Below are positions 37,479 through 48,147 of a stretch of 64,000 nt of DNA, piece after piece. The notes beneath the pieces were generated by a model, which ran no database searches, had not been told where the DNA came from, and was given only the letters and a program-made list of their open reading frames with translations. The DNA is taken from the NCBI GenBank assembly GCA_947498355.1, contig CANMKA010000018.1:1-64000 (forward strand), in the 5' to 3' direction. Within the stretch, counting starts at the first letter, position 1. Each line of letters starts with the position of its first letter. Source of the stretch: an uncultured Paraglaciecola sp. Its GTDB lineage: Bacteria > Pseudomonadota > Gammaproteobacteria > Enterobacterales > Alteromonadaceae. The position numbers and the translations under genes were made by a program.

Positions 37479-37811
37479 TTAAGGTCTAATACCGATGCAA
37501 TCTACAGGGAGCGTGTATTCTTGTTCGCCCTCGATAAAGTTTACCAACATCATTAATTCTTCTCTCAATACTTGGTCTTGGGAGAGGGTATGCTCAGGCC
37601 AATAATGGACTTGATGAAGTAAGTGCCAAAAGACTCGTTCTAAGGTGTCGTAAGGTTGTTGATTGTCGTTTTTCAGGGTTGACCACTCTTCCATGGTATC
37701 CCAAAAAAATAAATCTACCTCTGAATAAGGTATCCGCTTTTCGAGAAATCCCTTCACGTAAAACGCTAATTGAGCTGACTTTCCTTTAATAAACAAAGAA
37801 ATAGAAAACAT
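37479..37811 (-). CDS. Hypothetical protein, 110 residues
   Basis: I do not recognise this small protein. It is soluble and rich in Trp and acidic residues (LFFWDTMEEW, VFWHLLHQVHYWPEH), with no signal peptide or known motif. TTGGGGTG lies just before the ATG, and TATACT on the minus strand about 45 bases upstream could be a -10 box. GTCTAA/TTAGAC (37827-37848) forms a short palindrome between the two and might be an operator. Single gene; real coding is supported by the ribosome binding site and a protein-like composition. Confidence 0.65.
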   Translation of the reverse strand: MFSISLFIKGKSAQLAFYVKGFLEKRIPYSEVDLFFWDTMEEWSTLKNDNQQPYDTLERVFWHLLHQVHYWPEHTLSQDQVLREELMMLVNFIEGEQEYTLPVDCIGIRP

Positions 37812-37973
37812 TTTTTCACCCCAAACGTCTAACTAAATGAAATTAGACTTAAGTATAGCTTCAGTTGTTCATTTAGCCTTGCTTGTGATGAATATGTTAT
37901 ATATTTTTTTTGGTATCAGGTTTATGTTTTTAAAGGGGGGGGAACGGCTCTAAACGCAGACGGTGTCTTTTTA

Positions 37974-38879
37974 TTACCAACCCATATGGGTTAGCCACCC
38001 GTGTATTTCTCGGCTAATGCGATGGCTTTGTTTATGCAAAGCGTTTGGTCCGGTGAGTAAACGCTGACGGTATAGCATTTTTAAAGACTTTTTGGCTTCC
38101 ATTTTTCTTTCACTGACGGTATGTGATGCTAAGTTGTTGCTCCATTCGGTATTAATATCGAGTACCGGCATAGGGGTAAGTGCCATTAATTTAGGGATAT
38201 CTTTGTTGAGCATCATATCAGGCCAGTATGGGTCGATAGCGACAAATGCGTCAGGAATATTAGATTTAGCTTCTGCATAAATTTTTGTTAGCCAAGCGGC
38301 ACTCATGCCTTGGGCAACAACTAAATAGTAACCTGGGTAAGTGCCGGCTTTAGTGACGCCTACATTCAACAAAGAAATCAGATCTTGTTGGTGGGCATCA
38401 AATGCTGCAGTTGATATGACACTATGGGATTGCATGCTGTGAGGCATTGGGGCGGATTCTGGCGCTTGAGTCTCGTCAGTTTCTGGAGGAGTTTCCGGAA
38501 TTGGCTCCTGTTGGGGTTGAGCGTCAGGAGCCATGTTTTTGCTGTCATCGTTATGAGAAAAGGCGCTATTAGGGGCATTGACTAAGATGGTCGCCCATCC
38601 TAATTCATTGAGCTTAGCGGCTAAGGGAGCTAAACCTCGTTGGCTGACCATGGCTAAGCCCGTATCAGCAATTAAGATGGCTAAGCCTTTAGTGATAGGC
38701 GTTTGATTTTGGTTTTCGATATAGAAAAACTCTCGGCCTTCTAAGGTCATGCTTTGCAACTGATTGGGATACAAATTGCGTTCAATATCGATATTTAGCG
38801 TATCTTGACCGTACGCAAGGCTTAATAATAAGCAAGATACGAATACACTCGTGATTAATCGAAACATGATAGCCGACAC
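37974..38879 (-). CDS. DUF3530 family protein (alpha/beta-hydrolase-like)
   Basis: This 301-residue exported protein has a signal peptide ending near LAYGQ (about residue 25). The DUF3530 pattern is GREFFYIENQNQTPITKGLAILIAD, then LAAKLNELGWATILVN, and YLVVAQGMSAAWL where a hydrolase nucleophile elbow would be. Here the elbow reads AQGMSA. A proline- and glutamate-rich linker (about 115-145) interrupts the fold. The function of the family is not established. A run of eight G (37935-37942) lies just past the stop. Confidence 0.8.
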   Translation of the reverse strand: MSAIMFRLITSVFVSCLLLSLAYGQDTLNIDIERNLYPNQLQSMTLEGREFFYIENQNQTPITKGLAILIADTGLAMVSQRGLAPLAAKLNELGWATILVNAPNSAFSHNDDSKNMAPDAQPQQEPIPETPPETDETQAPESAPMPHSMQSHSVISTAAFDAHQQDLISLLNVGVTKAGTYPGYYLVVAQGMSAAWLTKIYAEAKSNIPDAFVAIDPYWPDMMLNKDIPKLMALTPMPVLDINTEWSNNLASHTVSERKMEAKKSLKMLYRQRLLTGPNALHKQSHRISREIHGWLTHMGW

Positions 38880-38932
38880 TTTACTCTCCCATTAATTGCT
38901 CTATATCGGAGTGAATGCTGCACTTCTTTAGC

Positions 38933-39589
38933 CTAAAACGGTAAAGGGGCAGTTAGGCTTACCCAGCTTTCGTTTTCTGGATGACGAAACTCAAGGGTAT
39001 AAGCGTGTAGGTTAAGCCTGTTTGCCATGCTAAATGCTTGTGGGTGAGCATACAATTTATCACCAATAATCGGGTGTCCCAAGCTTAACATATGCACCCT
39101 AAGTTGATGAGATCGCCCTGTGACTGGGTTTAGCAGTAGGCGAGTGGTGTTTGTGTTGCGAGCCAAGACCTGCCAATGGGTTAAGGCGTTTTTCCCTCTT
39201 TCGTAGTCTACCATTTGTTTGGGCCTATTTGGCCAATCACATATTAACGGTAAATCTACTGAACCTTCATCTCCCTTTACGTCTCCGAAAACTACGGCGT
39301 GATAAGATTTTTTAGTTTGACGTAGTTCGAATTGCTTAGATATGTGTCTGTGGGCAGCTTTGGTTAACGCCATAACCATTAAGCCAGAGGTCGCCATATC
39401 TAACCTATGGACCACAGTGGCAGTAGGGAAAACTCGTTGTGCCCTAATTTGCAGAGAATCTCTATGAACAAGAGCTTTGCCGGGCACACTCAGTAAACCA
39501 CTCGGTTTATTAAAGACAACAAAAGCGTCGTCTTGATAAACAAGCGACAGGTAAGGTGTAGTCGGTGGATTGTAGTTCTCTAGAGCCAT
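38933..39589 (-). CDS. rluA: Dual-specificity RNA pseudouridine synthase RluA
   Basis: RluA isomerises uridine 746 in 23S rRNA and uridine 32 in some tRNAs. The 218-residue length matches E. coli RluA. The catalytic-Asp motif is HRLDMATSGLMV, with NKPSGLLSVPG near the N-terminus and GRSHQLRVHM at the RNA-binding side. It starts one base past the rapA stop on the same strand, the usual rapA-rluA arrangement. Confidence 0.95.
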   Translation of the reverse strand: MALENYNPPTTPYLSLVYQDDAFVVFNKPSGLLSVPGKALVHRDSLQIRAQRVFPTATVVHRLDMATSGLMVMALTKAAHRHISKQFELRQTKKSYHAVVFGDVKGDEGSVDLPLICDWPNRPKQMVDYERGKNALTHWQVLARNTNTTRLLLNPVTGRSHQLRVHMLSLGHPIIGDKLYAHPQAFSMANRLNLHAYTLEFRHPENESWVSLTAPLPF

Positions 39590-39590
39590 A

Positions 39591-42425
39591 TTATTGGGGG
39601 TTATTGACCACTACACGTAAAGCCTCTAAGCGAATACTTGCCGATTGCATTACTTCAGAGAGTTGACTGATCTGTTTAGTCAAATACTGAATTTCTTCAT
39701 CTCGAATAGAGGGATTGACTTTTTGTAGGCTGGTTAATCTTGTGAGCTCGTCTGTGAGTTCGGTGGTCATTATTTTGATGCGTTGCTGCTTTACCTGTTC
39801 CCCTTGTTGCGCTGCGATATTTGCCCCCTGAGTTAACCCTGCTTCGAGCTTAGGTTTAAGGGCTTGAATCAGTTGATTCCCCATTTTGGGAGCCACAGGC
39901 GTTAACTGAACAAATTCAGTTTCAACGTGTTGAAGTTTAGGGTCAAGGCTAATTTTTAATGGGGTAGGAGGCAAAAAGCGCGATAGTTGCGTGTCACTAC
40001 TGCCCTTTGCCGACAATACAAATAAACACTCTAGCCAAAATGCGCCTGCTGCGACTTGTTTATTGTTGCAAAATGCTAGGGCACTTTTACCTGTTACGTC
40101 CGTTGTTAATATGTCCATCGCGTGCTGGATCATAGGGTGATCCCAACTGAAGAAGTGGGCATTTTCTATCATAGTTGCTGTAGTGCGCTCATAGGTGATA
40201 GTCATGCCTTCTTCATCGAGACCCGGTAACGGGCTTAGCATGCTCTCTGTTGGTTTAAGTAAGTAGCAGCTCTCGTCGTGATCTTCTTGAATAAAGCCTA
40301 TAGCATCAAATAACCGCGCCATAAATAATTCTAGGGTTGGCGATTGTTCAGCGTCTTTTACGGTTTCAAGTAGGTTCTCAACTTTGCCTTGGCCAGATGA
40401 GTTTAATTCTAGTAGCTTGTCTCGGCCTTGCTCCAATTTAGTTTTGAGATCTTGGTGCAGTGCTGATGTCTGGTCATTAAGTTGTTGCCTTTTTTCGTAT
40501 TGTTCAGGGTTAAGCAAGCAGGCTTCGAGCATTTCTTGGGTTTCTTCGTGTACCGTCATACCTGTTGGACAAGTCTGTTCAAATGCGTTTAGCCCTAAGT
40601 GATACCAGTCTACTAACACCTGTTGAGCGGTATGTTCAAAATAAGGGACGTGAATATTGACATCAAATTTTTGTCCGATCCGGTCGAGGCGACCAATACG
40701 TTGTTCGAGTAAATCAGGCACTTGGGGCAAATCAAATAAGATCAGATGGTGTGAAAACTGAAAGTTTCGCCCTTCACTGCCTATTTCGCTACAAATTAAT
40801 ACTTGTGCGCCGTCTTCAGACTGAGCAAAGTAGTGAGCGGCTTTGTCACGTTCAATAGGGCTCATGCCTTCGTGGAATACTGTTGAACGCGTGCCAGCTT
40901 TAACCCGTAAGGCTTCAGACAATTGCATAGCTGTAGTGGCATTGGCACAGATAGTGAGGACTTTATTCCCCTTTAGGGTCTTTAAGGTTTGCATAAACCA
41001 GTCTACTCTGGGGTCAATATCGGTCCATGATTCAACAAAGTCTGGGTGTCTTTCTGGGGTCAGCCTAAGTTGAATATTCTCACTGTCATGATCGATTGCC
41101 TGAGTATATGCCTGAGGTTGTTGCAAAGGATAGGAGCGCAACACACGCATGGGAAAGCCAGCTACCCCAGACCGACTATTACGAAACAGCATACGCCCAG
41201 TGCCGTGGCGATCGAGTAGTCGGTGAATTAACTTAGTTCTATCTTGAGTGCTGGCATTATTGATATTGGCTAGGTTTTCGTCAGCAGCAAAGTCGGTAAT
41301 GGCGTCAATGTTCGCTGGCGTAAGGGGCTCACCCGACAATAAAGGATTAATCGCTTGAGCTAACTGACTGTAGCGTTTTTCTTCGGCGACAAAGGCTTGA
41401 TAATCATGAAAACGTGCTGGGTCGAGGAGTTTTAATCGCGCAAAATGGCTTTGGTGACCGAGTTGATCTGGCGTCGCGGTGAGCAGTAAAACGCCAAGGG
41501 TGGTTTTAGCTAAACCTTCGATGACTTGATATTCTTGGGATGGTTGGCCTTCTGACCATGTTAAATGATGGGCCTCATCTACTACCATGAGATCCCATGT
41601 CGCACTCAACGCTTGTTGGTAATATCGACTATTGTGAGTTAAAAAGTCCAGACTACAAATAACCAGTTGCTCAGCTTCAAAAGGATTACTGGCATCTTCT
41701 GCCATGGCTTCACAACGTTCTTCGTCGAACACCGAAAATGCTAAGTTAACCCTACGCAACATTTCCACTAACCATTGATGGACTAAACTGGATGGTACGA
41801 CAATCAGTACTCGCTGGGCGCGAGCTGTCAACAGCTGCTGATGAATGATCAGGGCGGCTTCGATGGTTTTGCCTAGTCCTACTTCGTCTGCCAGCAATAC
41901 TCTGGGGCCGTGACGGCGTCCGACTTCGGCAGCGATATGTAACTGATGAGGAATAAGGTCAACTCTTGCACCGACAAAACCTAATAATTCTGAGGTACTA
42001 TGGTTAAATTGATGGGTTAAGCATTGTTCTCTTAAATCAAACCATTTGGGATGATCAAATTGGCCATTAAAAAGGCGCTGTTCTGGATTGGCTAACTGGA
42101 AGTGGTGGTCAATAAAGGTCTCTTTTAAAATAGCAGACGCTTTGGTATCTAACCGCTCACCAATGTATATCAATTGCCCATCAATTTCTTCGACGTGTTC
42201 AACTTCTAGTTCCCAGCCTTCGTGACTTTTTACTGTTTCACCAAGCTCAAAGGTAATGCGAGTCAGAGGGGCGGTTTGAATTGAATAAACCCGGTTGTCT
42301 CCTGTCGCCGGAAATAGCAAGGTTACACTGCGATTGTCTGTGGCGACCACTGTACCCAGACCCAACTCGATCTCGGTGTCACTTAACCATCTTTGCCCCA
42401 AGGCGAACGTCGTTTGATAAGCCAT
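39591..42425 (-). CDS. rapA: RNA polymerase-associated helicase-like ATPase RapA
   Basis: RapA is a Swi2/Snf2-type ATPase that recycles RNA polymerase from post-termination complexes. The 944-residue protein has N-terminal KOW-like beta domains (GQRWLSDTEIELGLGTVV), the Walker A LADEVGLGKTIEA, the DEAH box VVDEAHHLTW, and helicase C motifs such as ICSEIGSEGRNFQF and EQRIGRLDRIGQ. The length is typical (968 in E. coli). Confidence 0.97.
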   Translation of the reverse strand: MAYQTTFALGQRWLSDTEIELGLGTVVATDNRSVTLLFPATGDNRVYSIQTAPLTRITFELGETVKSHEGWELEVEHVEEIDGQLIYIGERLDTKASAILKETFIDHHFQLANPEQRLFNGQFDHPKWFDLREQCLTHQFNHSTSELLGFVGARVDLIPHQLHIAAEVGRRHGPRVLLADEVGLGKTIEAALIIHQQLLTARAQRVLIVVPSSLVHQWLVEMLRRVNLAFSVFDEERCEAMAEDASNPFEAEQLVICSLDFLTHNSRYYQQALSATWDLMVVDEAHHLTWSEGQPSQEYQVIEGLAKTTLGVLLLTATPDQLGHQSHFARLKLLDPARFHDYQAFVAEEKRYSQLAQAINPLLSGEPLTPANIDAITDFAADENLANINNASTQDRTKLIHRLLDRHGTGRMLFRNSRSGVAGFPMRVLRSYPLQQPQAYTQAIDHDSENIQLRLTPERHPDFVESWTDIDPRVDWFMQTLKTLKGNKVLTICANATTAMQLSEALRVKAGTRSTVFHEGMSPIERDKAAHYFAQSEDGAQVLICSEIGSEGRNFQFSHHLILFDLPQVPDLLEQRIGRLDRIGQKFDVNIHVPYFEHTAQQVLVDWYHLGLNAFEQTCPTGMTVHEETQEMLEACLLNPEQYEKRQQLNDQTSALHQDLKTKLEQGRDKLLELNSSGQGKVENLLETVKDAEQSPTLELFMARLFDAIGFIQEDHDESCYLLKPTESMLSPLPGLDEEGMTITYERTTATMIENAHFFSWDHPMIQHAMDILTTDVTGKSALAFCNNKQVAAGAFWLECLFVLSAKGSSDTQLSRFLPPTPLKISLDPKLQHVETEFVQLTPVAPKMGNQLIQALKPKLEAGLTQGANIAAQQGEQVKQQRIKIMTTELTDELTRLTSLQKVNPSIRDEEIQYLTKQISQLSEVMQSASIRLEALRVVVNNPQ

Positions 42426-42541
42426 ACAAAACCTCTAAAAAATTGCGGCGCACAGTGTAGCAAATTCTTTGGGCTTGAGCTTATGAAGATTGGCTAGGTG
42501 CAAAACCCAGCCAATGCGGGCGTAGCGAGTAAACCTTGAAG

Positions 42542-44350
42542 TTAAGCTGTATCTGCTAGCTTTGATTGAGTATAGGCTCGCCAACCAGAAAAGGTACTGA
42601 TATCCTGACCTTCTTCGGCGGCATAACCCTCGGCAATAAACCCGGTCAGTTGCTCGCCTGTTTCTAGTTCCACTTTCCCGATGCCTAGAGGCGCTCCAAT
42701 TGCCGCAACAAAAGAACCAAGCTCTGCGATTGGCATAGACCATACCTCAACTTCAAAGGATTTGCCGCCACTAGGAATGCGGAGCAAGGCGGGGCGTTCT
42801 ATTTTTCCCGGTACCGCAAACATTTTGTAGTTAGGCGCAGTTTGGATGCTGCTTTTAAAAACACTCCCTCGCTCAGTAAGCTGATAATTTAATGGCATGC
42901 CAGATAAGTGAGCACCCGCTACAACAAGGTCAATGTAGCCAGTGCTAGGTTTAGTTTGCGGTGCACTGTGTATATTAGGTGGTGTGTAAGGTAGGCCTGT
43001 TGCTCCAAGCGGTAAGGCATTGTGCGCTCGCATCTTATGGCCTAGGCTCAAGAGTTTTTGATCTGTCATGGCTTGGGCAAACAGGGTGATCCCAAAAGGC
43101 ATACCTTGATGGGTAAACGACATAGGTAGGGCTAGGGCTGCATAGTCGAGTAAATTCATAAAGTTAGTGTAATACCCTAATTGCGAATTATGCAAAATAG
43201 GGTTTTCGGCTATCTCGGCTAAGGTAAAATGGCGACCTGCAGTGGGTGTAACCAATACATCTACTTGAGCAACCAGTTTGTCGGCTTGTTGTTTTAAGTC
43301 ATGCAGTTTGTACAAGGCTGAAAATGCGTCGGTGGCTTTGGCTTGATTTCCTGCGCTGATAATGGTGTGAGTGACATCCATCATGGCCTGAGGGTTGTTT
43401 TCTAAAATGCTCTGAGTGGCTAGGTAGCGCTCAGCAACCCAAGGGCCTTCGTATAGCAGCTTGGCGGCTTCTAAAAATGGGCTAAAATCGAGTGTGATTT
43501 TGGTGCCGCCCAGGGCTTCTAATTGCACAACGGCTTGGTCAAACGCCTGTTGGTAGGCACTGCATTCGAAAAACGCAAGTTGTTTAGCATCAGGTACTGC
43601 AAAGGTGAAATCAGCAGGGAAAGGCACCTGCCCCATATTGGTGGGCACATTATTACGCGCAAATCCGTCATTTTCGTCAAATGTTGCCGCAACTTCGAAC
43701 ACAGTCTGAGCATCTTGGCTGGTTAGAGCAAATAGGCTTACACAGTCTAAACTTCGACAAGCAGGCACTACGCCTGTGGTAGATATGAGCCCTTTGGAGG
43801 GCTTCAATCCGACTAAGTTATTAAATGCTGCTGGCACTCTACCTGAGCCAGCTGTGTCAGTGCCTAAGGCGAAGCTCACTATGCCGCTGGCGGTGACAAC
43901 TGCTGAGCCAGAACTGGAACCACCCGAAATATACTCAGGATTAAAGCTGTTGGGTACGGCTCCGTAGGGTGAACGAGTGCCAACCAAACCGGTAGCAAAC
44001 TGGTCTAAGTTAGTTTTACCTAAGGGGATTGCTCCAGCTGCAATTAATTGTTCTACAACGAAAGCCGATTGAGTTGGGGTATAGCTAAACTCTGGGCAGG
44101 CCGCCGTTGTTGGGATATTGGCTAAGTCTATGTTGTCTTTTATTGCAAACGGTACCCCCCAGAGAGGGCAGTCTTTCATAGATTTTGTGCCTAAAGCCGT
44201 TAAATAAGGTTCGATTTCGTCCATAGATAATAAATGTATCCATGCCTCTGGGTAGGCTTTGGCTTTGCTCAACAGCTCTGTAATAAGACTGGTAGGTGTT
44301 TGGCTGCCACTCGCATACCTTTGCTGAATTGCCCTGATGCTAAGATCCAT
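42542..44350 (-). CDS. atzF: Allophanate hydrolase
   Basis: The enzyme splits allophanate into two ammonia and two CO2, the last step of the pathway encoded here. The 602-residue protein has an amidase-signature domain (about 1-450) with the Ser-cisSer-Lys triad: SGGSSSGSAVVTASGIV, TDTAGSGRVPAAFNN and the Lys in FAIKDNIDLAN. A C-terminal domain (about 465-602) typical of AtzF/DUR1 follows. It lies 70 bp after the carboxylase gene and is the last gene of the operon. Confidence 0.95.
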   Translation of the reverse strand: MDLSIRAIQQRYASGSQTPTSLITELLSKAKAYPEAWIHLLSMDEIEPYLTALGTKSMKDCPLWGVPFAIKDNIDLANIPTTAACPEFSYTPTQSAFVVEQLIAAGAIPLGKTNLDQFATGLVGTRSPYGAVPNSFNPEYISGGSSSGSAVVTASGIVSFALGTDTAGSGRVPAAFNNLVGLKPSKGLISTTGVVPACRSLDCVSLFALTSQDAQTVFEVAATFDENDGFARNNVPTNMGQVPFPADFTFAVPDAKQLAFFECSAYQQAFDQAVVQLEALGGTKITLDFSPFLEAAKLLYEGPWVAERYLATQSILENNPQAMMDVTHTIISAGNQAKATDAFSALYKLHDLKQQADKLVAQVDVLVTPTAGRHFTLAEIAENPILHNSQLGYYTNFMNLLDYAALALPMSFTHQGMPFGITLFAQAMTDQKLLSLGHKMRAHNALPLGATGLPYTPPNIHSAPQTKPSTGYIDLVVAGAHLSGMPLNYQLTERGSVFKSSIQTAPNYKMFAVPGKIERPALLRIPSGGKSFEVEVWSMPIAELGSFVAAIGAPLGIGKVELETGEQLTGFIAEGYAAEEGQDISTFSGWRAYTQSKLADTA

Positions 44351-44420
44351 AGTTATGTCCTCATTATTTCTTTATCACTTCTCTATTACTTCTTTATTAT
44401 TTCTCGATGGTGCCAGCGGG

Positions 44421-47400
44421 TTAGGTTGACGACTCCAGAACGAATAGTGGCTGTCCAGCGTGCACTTGCTGACCTGTTTCGACTAATACTTGCTTGATCT
44501 GGGCGTTTTCTATGGCGCTGACAGCAATCTCCATTTTCATCGATTCTAAAATGAGCAGAGTGTCACCTTGGGTTACTTGTTGTCCGCTGGTGGCTTCTAT
44601 TCGCCATACGCTTCCAGAAGCACTAGATTCAACGATAAATTCGTTAGCAGACAAGCTAATGGCTTGGCTTTCTTCTTGTTCATTTGAGGTTTCTTGATAA
44701 ACCAGTTGGCCATTCGCCTTCCAATCCTGCATCTCTTGTTCAAAAGCTTGCTCTCTTTGTTGCACAAATTGATCAATAGCGGTTTGTTGTTTTTGCCATT
44801 CAGCAGCGAGCTCGGGCATAGATATGCTGGTTTCTTCTATTTTGGGTTGCCACTTACCAATAGGGAAGTCTGCGCGAATTTGTTCCAACTCTTCAGCCGA
44901 AACTGGGTAGAAGCGGATTTGGTCGAAGAAGCGCAGTAGCCAAGGTTGGTCAAATACTGGGGTTTTACGATAGCGGTTCCACATTTGAGCGGTACGCCCA
45001 ACAAATTGATAACCACCTGGACCTTCCATGCCGTACACACACATATAGGCCCCGCCAATGCCTACTGAGTTTTCGGCTGTCCACGTACGGGCGGGGTTAT
45101 ATTTAGTAGTGACCAGTCGATGACACGGGTTGATAGGAGTTGCCACAGGCGCACCTAGATAAACATCCCCTAAGCCAAGTACTAAGTAGCTAGCCAAAAA
45201 CACTGTATCTTGAACTTGGCTAATATCATTTAAGCCGTTAATGCGTTTAATAAAGTCTATGTTTGATGGGCACCAAGGCGCATCTTTTCGCACCGATTGC
45301 ATGTATTTGTCTATAGCTTGTTGGCAAGCTGGATCATCCCAGCTTAAGGGCAAGTGTACTATGCGTGAGTCAAACCTGAGTTGACTGGTGTCACCTAGGG
45401 CTAAATCAAGCGATTTTAGACGACTGATCAAGTCACAAACGTCTAGCTGGTGGTTGTCAAAATGCACTTGCAAGGAGCGGATCCCAGGAGTCAATTCGAG
45501 TACACCAGCAATCGCTGCGGCTTTGACTTGAGTAAGCAACGCTTGGACTCTGGCTCTGAGTGATAGATCTAAGATGAGTTCACCATACTCAAGCAATAAG
45601 AACTTATCTCCGGCTTGGCGAAAGACTAAATTGGGTTCGCCATCGTCTGTGACTAATGTGTCTATTACAGGCGATGAAATGGCACTTGCTGGGTAAGTTT
45701 CAGAGCTTGGGGTGAGTGTCGCCAGTTGTTGATTTTGATCCTGCTCAATACGTTTAGCTGTGCCTGCATCAACCACTTCAAAGCTAAGGGTGTCTGACGC
45801 TTTTAATTGTCCGAGTTTCCATAAATCAGCACTGATCACGGTAAACGGACAAACAAAACCGCCAAGACTTGGGCCGTCGGGGCCGAGTATGACTGGCATA
45901 TCACCAGTGAAGTCAACTGTACCAAAGGCGTACGCATTGTCGTGAATGTTCGATGGGTGAAGTCCGGCTTCGCCACCGGTTTCTCTCGCCCATTCTGGCA
46001 CTGGGCCAATGAGTCGGATACCCGTGCGGCTAGAGTTGTAATGGACTTCCCACTTTGCTTGGTGAATGGCTTGGATATCTTGCTCTGTAAAAAAGTCGGG
46101 CGCGCCATGGGGGCCTGACATGACCCTTAAGGTCCAATGGTTATCTATGCTGGCTGCGACCCTAAGAGCTTCGCTTAATCTCGGTTTTTTTGTGTTTATC
46201 GGGGCGGCGGTGAGTTTAATAAAGTCGCCAGTGCGCAAGGCGCGGCCACAATGCCCACCAAATTGCCCTAGGGTGAAGGTACTTTTACTGCCTAAATAGC
46301 TCGGACAATCAATACCGCCCGCTAGGGCTAGATAGGCCCTAGCTCCGGTTTGACTAACGGAACCTATACTAAGGGTTTGGCCAGCTTGGATATCAAACAC
46401 TTGGTTCATGGCGTAGGTCGTACCATCGAGTGTGATGTCAATAGAAGCTCCACACACGACTACTCTGGCGTTTTGATAAAACTTCAAACTTGGGCCGTTT
46501 AAGGTTATTTCTAAGCCAGCAGCATTCGCATCATTATCTAATAGACGATTTGCCAAATTAAATGAATAAAAATCGAAAGGCCCGGATGGCGGAACGCCTA
46601 CGTCCCAATATCCAGTTCGGCCCGGTGTGTCTTGAATGGTGGTCATAGTGCCAGGTTTGAGCACTTCAAACCCACTAAAGCTAGCAGGTATGGCATCAAG
46701 GGAGCGGGTCGATATACTGCCACTGGTGAATTGCTTGGTCGCTAAAATATCCGCTAAATACTGAATATTAGTTTCAATCCCATAGATCTGGCTTTGTGCC
46801 AACGTTTGGGTTAAGTCTTGAATAGCTTGTTGGCGGTTAGCACTTTTTACCATGACTTTGGCCAACATAGGGTCAAAGAAAGGTGAAACTTCTATCCCAG
46901 CTTCAATCCAATGATCAATACGTACTCGGGCCTGCTCAGTCAGGTGGGTGTTTGGCCAATCGACTTGGGTTAATAAGCCTGACGAAGGTTGAAACTGCTT
47001 GGCTGGATTTTCAGCGTAAACCCTTGCCTGAATTGCGTGGCCTTGGCTTTGCAATTGACTAATTGACGTTAAGTCTGTGGCACAGCCTGTCTCTGCTAGG
47101 TTAGCGTGATCATAGGCTATGGTTAGCATCCACTCGACTAAATCAATGTCGAAGCAAAGCTCTGTTATTCCGTGCTCAACCTGTAAGCGAGTGTTCACTT
47201 CTAGGAAATAAAACGCTTGATCATTTTCATCAAAAATAAATTCAACCGTCCCTGCATTTAAGTACTGACTCGCTGCCATTAATTGTTTGGCTGTGCTGTG
47301 CATACGCTGACGAATATTGTCAGATAAATTAGGAGCAGGGGATTCTTCTATGACTTTTTGATTGCGCCTTTGGCTTGAGCAATCGCGCTCGCCTAAGGTC

Positions 47401-48062
47401 ACGACTTGGCCGGCACCATTGGCTAGTACTTGGACTTCTATATGCCGTGCTTTTTCGACAAACTTTTCGAGAAAAACACCGTCGTTGGAAAAGTTCTGTG
47501 CGCCTAAATACTTAACATTAGTGAAGGCTTTTTCTAATTGAGCTTGGTTATCGCAACGTTGCATACCAATACCGCCACCACCTGCGGTACTTTTTAACAT
47601 TATGGGATAGCCCACTTGTTGAGCAAATGACACAACATCAGATAAGTCTGCTAACAAACCACTGCCGGGCACCAATGGCACACCCGCTTTTTCAGCCAGT
47701 TCTCTGGCTTGGTGTTTTAAACCAAAATCGACTATGTGCTGAGGACTTGGCCCAATAAAGGTCAGGTTTTGTTGTGTGAGCTTTTCACAAAACTCGGCAT
47801 TTTCACTTAAAAAGCCATAGCCAGGATGAATAGCATCAGCCTTTACCTGTTTGGCGATGGTAATAATTTTATCTTGGTCTAGATAGGTCTGACTGGCGGG
47901 ACCTTCTCCTAGGCTAAAGGCTTGGTCGGCTTGCCTAACATGCAGAGATTCGCGATCGGCTTCTGAGTATATAGCGATACTGGTGATACCCAGCTTTTTT
48001 AAGGTCCGAATAATCCGGCAGGCAATGGCACCGCGGTTGGCAATGAGTACTGTTTTAAACAT
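44421..48062 (-). CDS. uca: Biotin-dependent guanidine/urea carboxylase
   Basis: The 1213-residue protein contains a biotin carboxylase (about 1-445; GGGGIGMQRC, FLEVNTRLQVEHGITE), a carboxyltransferase region of two parts (KipA/KipI-like; GPDGPSLGGFVCPFTV, then TKYNPARTWTAENSVG and GMEGPGGYQFVGRT), and a C-terminal biotin carrier (LESMKMEI, with the biotinylated Lys). Database families call this urea carboxylase. The guanidine-I riboswitch and both DUF1989 partners in the same operon point to guanidine as the real substrate, giving carboxyguanidine; many enzymes of this context prefer guanidine. Substrate choice needs the active-site residue comparison given under findings. Confidence 0.95.
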   Translation of the reverse strand: MFKTVLIANRGAIACRIIRTLKKLGITSIAIYSEADRESLHVRQADQAFSLGEGPASQTYLDQDKIITIAKQVKADAIHPGYGFLSENAEFCEKLTQQNLTFIGPSPQHIVDFGLKHQARELAEKAGVPLVPGSGLLADLSDVVSFAQQVGYPIMLKSTAGGGGIGMQRCDNQAQLEKAFTNVKYLGAQNFSNDGVFLEKFVEKARHIEVQVLANGAGQVVTLGERDCSSQRRNQKVIEESPAPNLSDNIRQRMHSTAKQLMAASQYLNAGTVEFIFDENDQAFYFLEVNTRLQVEHGITELCFDIDLVEWMLTIAYDHANLAETGCATDLTSISQLQSQGHAIQARVYAENPAKQFQPSSGLLTQVDWPNTHLTEQARVRIDHWIEAGIEVSPFFDPMLAKVMVKSANRQQAIQDLTQTLAQSQIYGIETNIQYLADILATKQFTSGSISTRSLDAIPASFSGFEVLKPGTMTTIQDTPGRTGYWDVGVPPSGPFDFYSFNLANRLLDNDANAAGLEITLNGPSLKFYQNARVVVCGASIDITLDGTTYAMNQVFDIQAGQTLSIGSVSQTGARAYLALAGGIDCPSYLGSKSTFTLGQFGGHCGRALRTGDFIKLTAAPINTKKPRLSEALRVAASIDNHWTLRVMSGPHGAPDFFTEQDIQAIHQAKWEVHYNSSRTGIRLIGPVPEWARETGGEAGLHPSNIHDNAYAFGTVDFTGDMPVILGPDGPSLGGFVCPFTVISADLWKLGQLKASDTLSFEVVDAGTAKRIEQDQNQQLATLTPSSETYPASAISSPVIDTLVTDDGEPNLVFRQAGDKFLLLEYGELILDLSLRARVQALLTQVKAAAIAGVLELTPGIRSLQVHFDNHQLDVCDLISRLKSLDLALGDTSQLRFDSRIVHLPLSWDDPACQQAIDKYMQSVRKDAPWCPSNIDFIKRINGLNDISQVQDTVFLASYLVLGLGDVYLGAPVATPINPCHRLVTTKYNPARTWTAENSVGIGGAYMCVYGMEGPGGYQFVGRTAQMWNRYRKTPVFDQPWLLRFFDQIRFYPVSAEELEQIRADFPIGKWQPKIEETSISMPELAAEWQKQQTAIDQFVQQREQAFEQEMQDWKANGQLVYQETSNEQEESQAISLSANEFIVESSASGSVWRIEATSGQQVTQGDTLLILESMKMEIAVSAIENAQIKQVLVETGQQVHAGQPLFVLESST

Positions 48063-48147
48063 AATGACGGCTCATTAGATGTGGGTCGTCCCACGCGTTA
48101 TCTGTGCTCTCACGGTCGTCCTAGAGAGCATGAATGAAGTTAAATGC

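Noticed and set aside
42435..42743. A minus-strand frame overlapping the end of atzF in another phase
   Set aside because: It overlaps a well-supported gene in the same strand and has a composition rich in Arg/Cys typical of shadow frames.
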